From contig JAVBLI010000016.1 in assembly GCA_031553595.1 (NCBI GenBank), forward strand, positions 248,001 to 312,000: DNA of 64,000 bases. Direction: 5' to 3'. The translations under genes were made by a program, and so were the position numbers. Of the stretch, positions 59,656-64,000 are shown in pieces. Position 1 is the stretch's first letter, and every line of letters starts with the position of its first letter. The DNA is from RGIG3701 sp031553595. Lineage in GTDB: Bacteria; Planctomycetota; Planctomycetia; Pirellulales; Thermoguttaceae. The notes under the pieces were generated by a model. It saw only the letters and a program-made list of their open reading frames with translations, did not search any database and was not told the origin of the DNA.

Positions 59656-62600
59656 ATGAAGAAGATCGGTACCTTTTTGGTCCTCCTTCGTGGTTGTGTC
59701 CTGGCGACGGTCGCGATGGCGGCGTTTGTTGCCGGTGGCATGACGTTTGCGCAGGAAGCGGCGGCTTCCACGGAAGACGCCCCGGCAGTGGAAGCGGCCG
59801 TCGAAACCCCGGCTCCGGCTGCGGAAGAAACCCCGGCAGTCGAAGCGGCTCCCGAAGCCCCGGCCCCGGCTGCGGAAGACGCTCCGGCAGTGGAAGCGGC
59901 TCCCGAAACCCCGGCTCCGGCTGCGGAAGACGCTCCGGCAGTGGAAGCGGCTCCCGAAACCCCGGCTCCGGCAGCGGAAGACGCTCCGGCAGTGGAAGCG
60001 GCTCCCGAAGCTCCGGCCCCGGCTGCGGAAGAAGCCCCGGCAGTCGAAGCAGCTCCCGAAACCCCGGCCCCGGCCGAGACGCTCGAGCTCCCCGCGGTGC
60101 CTGCTGAGGATGCCCTGCTGCTGGATACGCTTCCGGATGCGGTGTTCGAAGATATCACCGTCTCCGAGCTTCCGGCGCTGGCTCCGGTGGTCGACGAACC
60201 GGCTGCGCCGGCTGTGACTCCGGCGACGACGATTGCTCCGGCGGTCGATACGCCTGCGGTGCTTGAGGTGGAAAAGGAAACGGCCGAGGCTGCCGCGGTG
60301 AAAGAAGCCGGTGAAGAGAGCAAAGAAGGCGGTCTGTTCGCGAAAAACGAGCCTTTCACTGGCATCTATGGTTTTTACTGGATCCTGGCACTGGCCGGGT
60401 CGATTTCGGCGCTGATTTTCGCCCGTAAGTTTTACGTGACGATGATGCAGGCCGACGAAGGCAATAAAGAGATGGTCGAAATCGCCGCGGCGGTGCGTGA
60501 AGGTGCCGACGCGTATCTCTGGCAGCAGTATAAAGTCGTCGCGTTCTTCTTCGTTATTATCTGGGCCTTCCTGATGTACCTGGCTTTCGGGCTGGAAGTG
60601 CAGAACAAAATCGTCCCGTGGGCCTTCCTCACCGGTGGTTTCTTCTCCGGTCTGGCCGGCTGGTGCGGCATGAAAACCGCCACGTGGGCGTCCTCCCGTA
60701 CGGCGGCCGGCGCGATGAAGTCCCTCAATCAGGGCCTCCAGGTCGCGTTCCGTTCCGGTGCGGTCATGGGTCTGACGGTCGTCGGTCTCGGTCTGCTGGA
60801 CATCGTGCTGTGGTTCGGTGCCCTGTACTGGGTTTTCCCGCTGCTTCCCGGCACCATGGCCTGGAACATGTCGCTGACCGAGATCACGGTCGTGATGCTG
60901 TGCTTCGGTATGGGTGCTTCGTCGCAGGCGCTGTTCGCGCGTGTCGGCGGTGGTATTTACACGAAAGCCGCGGACGTCGGTGCCGACCTTGTCGGTAAGG
61001 TCGAAGCCGGGATTCCGGAAGACGACAAGCGTAACCCCGCGACGATTGCGGACAACGTCGGCGACAACGTCGGTGACGTAGCCGGTATGGGTGCGGACCT
61101 TTACGAATCCTACTGCGGTTCGATTCTCTCCACGGCGGCACTGGGCGTGGCGGCATTCGCGGCCATGGGCGCCCCGCAGACGTGGCAGCTCAACGCGCTG
61201 TTCCTGCCCATCCTCATGGCGGCGGTCGGCATCATCCTGTCGATCGTGGGCGTGTTCCTTGTGAAAACCGACGAAAACGCCGACCAGGGCACGCTGTTGA
61301 AGGCGCTGGGTCGCGGCGTCGACGGCCCGTCGATCGTCATCGCCATCGTGGCTGTGATTCTGGGGTACTTCATGATGAACTTCCCGAATTTCACCGTCGC
61401 CCGCGGCGTGGGTCTGTCCGTCGTGACAGGCCTTCTGGCCGGCTGGCTGATCGGCAAGTGGACCGAGTATCGCACTTCTTACGAATACGCGCCGACAAAA
61501 AATATCGCCAATCAGGGCAAAACAGGCCCCGCGACGGTCATCATCGCCGGTATCGCGGAAGGCATGTTCAGCACGTGGTTCCCGGTCGTGATCGTCGGTA
61601 TCGCGACGATGCTGTCGTTCGCGTTCGCGACGTGGTTCGATTTCACGAACGTTCGTATTTTCTCGCTGGGCCTTTACGGCGTCGGCATCGCGGCGGTGGG
61701 TATGCTCAGCACGCTGGGTGTGACGCTTGCCACGGACGCTTACGGCCCGATCGCCGACAACGCCGGTGGCAACGCCGAAATGTCGGATCTTCCGCCGGAA
61801 GTGCGTCAGCGCACCGACGCCCTGGACTCGCTGGGTAACACCACGGCCGCCACGGGCAAAGGTTTCGCGATCGGTTCCGCGGCTCTCACCGCCCTGGCCC
61901 TGCTGTCCGCCTACGTGGAAGAAGTCCGCGTGGGTCTGGAACGCTGGGGTGCTTCGGAAATTGTGAAAATCGAGAAGAACGAAGCTAACCTGCCTGGTTA
62001 TTACAAGGTTTCCCCGAAGCTGGTCGTGTATTACGACGGCAAGGAAGAGACCGCGACCGTGAAAGCCGCTTATAAGGCGGAAGGCCGCGAGTGGTTCCCG
62101 CATACGTTCATGGTGATGCCCAGCCAGGCGAACAACCCGAACGACGAAGCTCCGATTTATCCGGGTTCACAGTATACGTGGAAGAATTCGAACGAGGCGT
62201 GGGCGGGGCTGGACACCAAAGCCGGCCCGGCGTTCATTACGCCTGAAGTCGCCGCCACGTGCCCGTTCATTCCCACGACCGAAGAAATGGCCCGCGACAA
62301 AGCCGAAAACAAACATCGTCCCGGCATGGCCGAGGTCAAGTCCGCGAACATGATGGACTGGATGAACTACTATACCTGTAACCTGCTGAACCCGAAAGTC
62401 ATCGTCGGCATCTTCATGGGTGCGATGAGCGTGTTCGTGTTCGGCGCGATGACGATGATGGCCGTCGGCCGCGCGGCTTCCGGCATGGTCGAGGAAGTGC
62501 GTCGCCAGTTCCGCGAAAACCCGGGCATCATGGATTATAAAGTGAAGCCCGACTATCGTCGTCCGGTGGCCATTTCCACCCAGGCGGCCCAGCGCGAAAT

Positions 62601-62937
62601 GATCGCGCCGTCGATGCTGGGACTGGTGATGCCGATTCTCGTCGGTCTCTGCCTCGGCGTCACGGGCGTCATCGGCCTGATGGTCGGTACGCTGACCACG
62701 GGCTTCTGCGTGGCCGTTTACATGGCCAACGCCGGTGGTGCGTGGGATAACGCGAAGAAGTACATCGAAACCGGTGTGCTGGGCGGTAAAGGTTCGGAAG
62801 CGCACAAAGCCGCCGTCGTCGGCGACACCGTGGGCGACCCCTTCAAAGATACCACGGGCCCCTCGCTGAACATTCTCATCAAACTGATGAGCATGGTCTC
62901 CGTCGTCGCCGCCGGTCTGATTGTGCTCTTCAGCTAA
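59656..62937 (+). CDS. hppA: Membrane-bound proton/sodium-translocating pyrophosphatase with repeat-rich N-terminal extension
   Basis: Pumps H+ or Na+ with energy from pyrophosphate. Core landmarks: GGGIYTKAADVGADLVGKVE (about 431), NPATIADNVGDNVGDVAGMG, GNTTAATGKGFAIGS (Ala at the position typical of K+-dependent enzymes), and DTVGDPFKDTTGPSLNILIK. The usual length is 670-800 aa; here it is 1093. A signal-like segment (residues 1-33) precedes six 17-residue PAVEAAPETPAPAAED repeats (about 42-143), and the membrane core starts near 235. An insert of about 110 residues (about 770-890, VEEVRVGLERWGASEIV through TTEEMARDKAENK) sits between two core helices. No partner gene lies nearby. Confidence 0.92.
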   Translation: MKKIGTFLVLLRGCVLATVAMAAFVAGGMTFAQEAAASTEDAPAVEAAVETPAPAAEETPAVEAAPEAPAPAAEDAPAVEAAPETPAPAAEDAPAVEAAPETPAPAAEDAPAVEAAPEAPAPAAEEAPAVEAAPETPAPAETLELPAVPAEDALLLDTLPDAVFEDITVSELPALAPVVDEPAAPAVTPATTIAPAVDTPAVLEVEKETAEAAAVKEAGEESKEGGLFAKNEPFTGIYGFYWILALAGSISALIFARKFYVTMMQADEGNKEMVEIAAAVREGADAYLWQQYKVVAFFFVIIWAFLMYLAFGLEVQNKIVPWAFLTGGFFSGLAGWCGMKTATWASSRTAAGAMKSLNQGLQVAFRSGAVMGLTVVGLGLLDIVLWFGALYWVFPLLPGTMAWNMSLTEITVVMLCFGMGASSQALFARVGGGIYTKAADVGADLVGKVEAGIPEDDKRNPATIADNVGDNVGDVAGMGADLYESYCGSILSTAALGVAAFAAMGAPQTWQLNALFLPILMAAVGIILSIVGVFLVKTDENADQGTLLKALGRGVDGPSIVIAIVAVILGYFMMNFPNFTVARGVGLSVVTGLLAGWLIGKWTEYRTSYEYAPTKNIANQGKTGPATVIIAGIAEGMFSTWFPVVIVGIATMLSFAFATWFDFTNVRIFSLGLYGVGIAAVGMLSTLGVTLATDAYGPIADNAGGNAEMSDLPPEVRQRTDALDSLGNTTAATGKGFAIGSAALTALALLSAYVEEVRVGLERWGASEIVKIEKNEANLPGYYKVSPKLVVYYDGKEETATVKAAYKAEGREWFPHTFMVMPSQANNPNDEAPIYPGSQYTWKNSNEAWAGLDTKAGPAFITPEVAATCPFIPTTEEMARDKAENKHRPGMAEVKSANMMDWMNYYTCNLLNPKVIVGIFMGAMSVFVFGAMTMMAVGRAASGMVEEVRRQFRENPGIMDYKVKPDYRRPVAISTQAAQREMIAPSMLGLVMPILVGLCLGVTGVIGLMVGTLTTGFCVAVYMANAGGAWDNAKKYIETGVLGGKGSEAHKAAVVGDTVGDPFKDTTGPSLNILIKLMSMVSVVAAGLIVLFS
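59779..60084 (+). repeat. Six tandem 51-bp repeats in hppA
   Basis: Each unit encodes 17 residues of the form APAVEAAPETPAPAAED, with small changes (T/A, D/E). The copies are nearly identical at the DNA level (CCGGCAGTGGAAGCGGCTCC), suggesting recent expansion by slippage. Confidence 0.9.
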
Positions 62938-62980
62938 ATCGGAATCGGCATGAGCCGCGAGTGATCTCGCAACGTTTTCC

Positions 62981-63012
62981 AAGAGAGTCGTCTTGCACGG
63001 CTCTCTTTTTTT
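62981..63012 (+). terminator. Intrinsic terminator of hppA
   Basis: AGAGAGTCGT (62982-62991) pairs with ACGGCTCTCT (62997-63006; one G:U) and is followed by seven Ts. It lies about 45 bases past the stop. Confidence 0.88.
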
Positions 63013-63034
63013 GTGTCGGTCATCCAGAATGAGA

Positions 63035-63158
63035 CAAGAACAACAGCCGGGAGCGTAGCGGAACGCAGTGACGCGAAAAGACCGGATAGAATCGCCGAAA
63101 TTTTTCTCGCTACTAATGCGGTCATTCCGCTACGATCCATTCCCGGCTGCTGTTCTTG
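63035..63158. repeat. Family A palindromic repeat, copy 6
   Basis: Left end CAAGAACAACAGCCGGGA, right end TTCCCGGCTGCTGTTCTTG. Left arm is the GCGTAGCGGAACGCAGTGACGCG type; right, as complement, the ATGGATCGTAGCGGAATG type. The inner right core is decayed (GCGGTC instead of CCGGTC). It follows the hppA terminator. Confidence 0.88.
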
Positions 63159-63701
63159 CGGCTATACTCCAGCTGCACCAGAACGCCCATTTTACTGGCG
63201 CTTTTGTGCGCCGCAATTCTTTTCTCCGCGGGACGTTTTTGCCGAGTGCGCCGAAAAAAACAGATCATTCTGCGTAAAACCGCATATATTTCATGCATTT
63301 TTCATACAGGCACCATTTTCGCGTGTTTTAGAAAATTGAATCTGCATATCAGTGATTTAAGTTTGCGGATTATGTGGAAAATAGGGAAAATTTCTTTTTT
63401 TCGCCAAAAAAAGATGGGAAATTGACCTTGACACGTTTTTTTTGCTTGCAATTCGGGGGAGTTTAGGGTTTAATAATATAAAATGTGATGAATTATTTAT
63501 TAACAGGAGAATAGTGCGCAGAAATAAAGGCATTGTCTCCCCCTTTACCTATTTATCCTGAATTCAGCCGAGATGCCCTGATGCTTATCGTCTCTATCAA
63601 GATAGATGCAATATTTAGAATAAACAGCCGATAAAAATGTCCAGGGCGCGCGTCGCACGTGTCGTCCGCACAACACATAAATATTTGAAGGAGAAGTTTC
63701 C
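63159..63701 (+). promoter_or_regulatory. Long upstream region of the partial surface-protein gene
   Basis: About 540 bases without a credible gene. TTGCAA (63446-63451) and TTTAAT (63469-63474) with a 17-base spacer form a possible promoter; TTGACA at 63428 is another -35. This leaves a leader of over 200 bases. A palindrome-like CTCTATCAAGATAGA occurs near 63591. Confidence 0.3.
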
Positions 63702-64000
63702 ATGGGTATTTGGAGCAATCTGTGTCGCCTTTCAGCATCGGTTTTTTCGCGAGACAGTCGTCGGCGGGCAGCGAAAGGAAAGCCCGAAACTTCGGAGCAC
63801 CGCGGGCTGCGGATGGAGCAGTTTGAAGATCGGGTGATGCTCAGCGTTTCGCCCAGTTCGACGGAGTTTCTCGAAGCGTTGCGTGCCTATACGCTGGAGA
63901 GCGCGATTTCTTCCGTGTCGAACTTGTCCCGATACACCGACAAGGAGCTGGCGTCGGTGGACGGCTGGATTATCGGCCTGAAAAGCGACAGCGATTCGAC
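63702..64000 (+). CDS. LEPR-XLL-type surface protein (partial, runs off window)
   Basis: The ATG at 63702 is preceded by AAGGAG with eight-base spacing. The product starts MGIWSNLCRLSASVFSRDSR, has a basic N-terminus and then the motif MEQFEDRVMLSV (about 44-55), the same kind of signature as SLEERALLSV in the large protein ending at 25549. These motifs open very large exported proteins of planctomycetes. Nothing more of it can be seen. Confidence 0.75.
   Translation, partial: MGIWSNLCRLSASVFSRDSRRRAAKGKPETSEHRGLRMEQFEDRVMLSVSPSSTEFLEALRAYTLESAISSVSNLSRYTDKELASVDGWIIGLKSDSDS

Noticed and set aside
59779..60084. Tandem repeats considered as a CRISPR array
   Set aside because: Units are in-frame coding repeats without spacers; no CRISPR-type array was found anywhere in the window.
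59638..62103. An 821-codon frame antisense to hppA
   Set aside because: Composed of Arg/His/Asp-rich shadow sequence caused by the codon bias of hppA; no domain, no ribosome-binding site.

Overview
This window comes from a planctomycete (Planctomycetota, probably the Pirellulales side, inferred only from gene content). The evidence is a serine/threonine kinase fused to TPRs, several TPR proteins, PEP-CTERM proteins, large surface proteins with an N-terminal LEPR-XLL-like motif (ending ALLS or VMLS), a DUF6655-like lipoprotein, and a J-domain-like protein joined by a membrane segment to an alpha/alpha-toroid domain. A Kdo transferase and an LptF/LptG-type permease indicate a lipopolysaccharide-bearing outer membrane. 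No phage, IS transposase or CRISPR array was seen.

Layout. 1-8.4 kb: the tail of an upstream gene with its terminator, a conserved unknown gene, a possible structured RNA, two small genes, threonine ammonia-lyase, and a run of secreted or TPR proteins. 8.5-12.9 kb: a BRCT-MerR-TPR protein divergent from a Ser/Thr kinase-TPR receptor. 13.0-23.35 kb: an S10/spc-type ribosomal cluster from rpsJ to rplO, unusually loose. It has a 260-nt spacer after rpsJ, a terminator plus possible new promoter between rplC and rplD, a 62-nt rpsC/rplP overlap, no rpmD or secY, and a strong terminator after rplO. 23.4-29 kb: a decayed rhamnogalacturonan lyase, NDH-2, a large IdeS-like/CARDB/LRR/dockerin surface protein, and tRNA-Ala(GGC). 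29-33.3 kb: a class II aldolase, a response regulator, waaA, and a divergent LptF/G permease.

33.5-39.5 kb: an overlapping minus-strand set (NDP-sugar epimerase, sugar isomerase-like TIM barrel, two PEP-CTERM paralogues). 39.6-51.8 kb: recJ, a short rpmG (L33), a SNF2 helicase, an acyltransferase, an MBL hydrolase, a TPR lipoprotein, an M28 peptidase, a GH57 enzyme, and a DUF6655-like lipoprotein. 52-64 kb: a GH10-like protein apparently lacking the acid/base Glu, the J-domain/toroid protein containing a G10 tract, a Tat-exported Gfo/Idh/MocA oxidoreductase, an orphan oligopeptide-ABC ATPase, a membrane pyrophosphatase with an alanine/proline/glutamate repeat extension, and the start of another LEPR-XLL-type protein that runs off the window.

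The most unusual signal lies between genes. Three repeat families are visible. Family A has six ~114-125 bp imperfect palindromes with ends CAAGAACAGCAGCCGGGA; each full copy pairs two arms of different type. Family B is a ~95 bp inverted repeat around CGTAAGATTGCGG, with a half copy 4 kb away. Family C is low-complexity inverted arrays of AATGAGA/AATGCGA/AATGAGG-like words, which in several places supply the last codons of the neighbouring protein.
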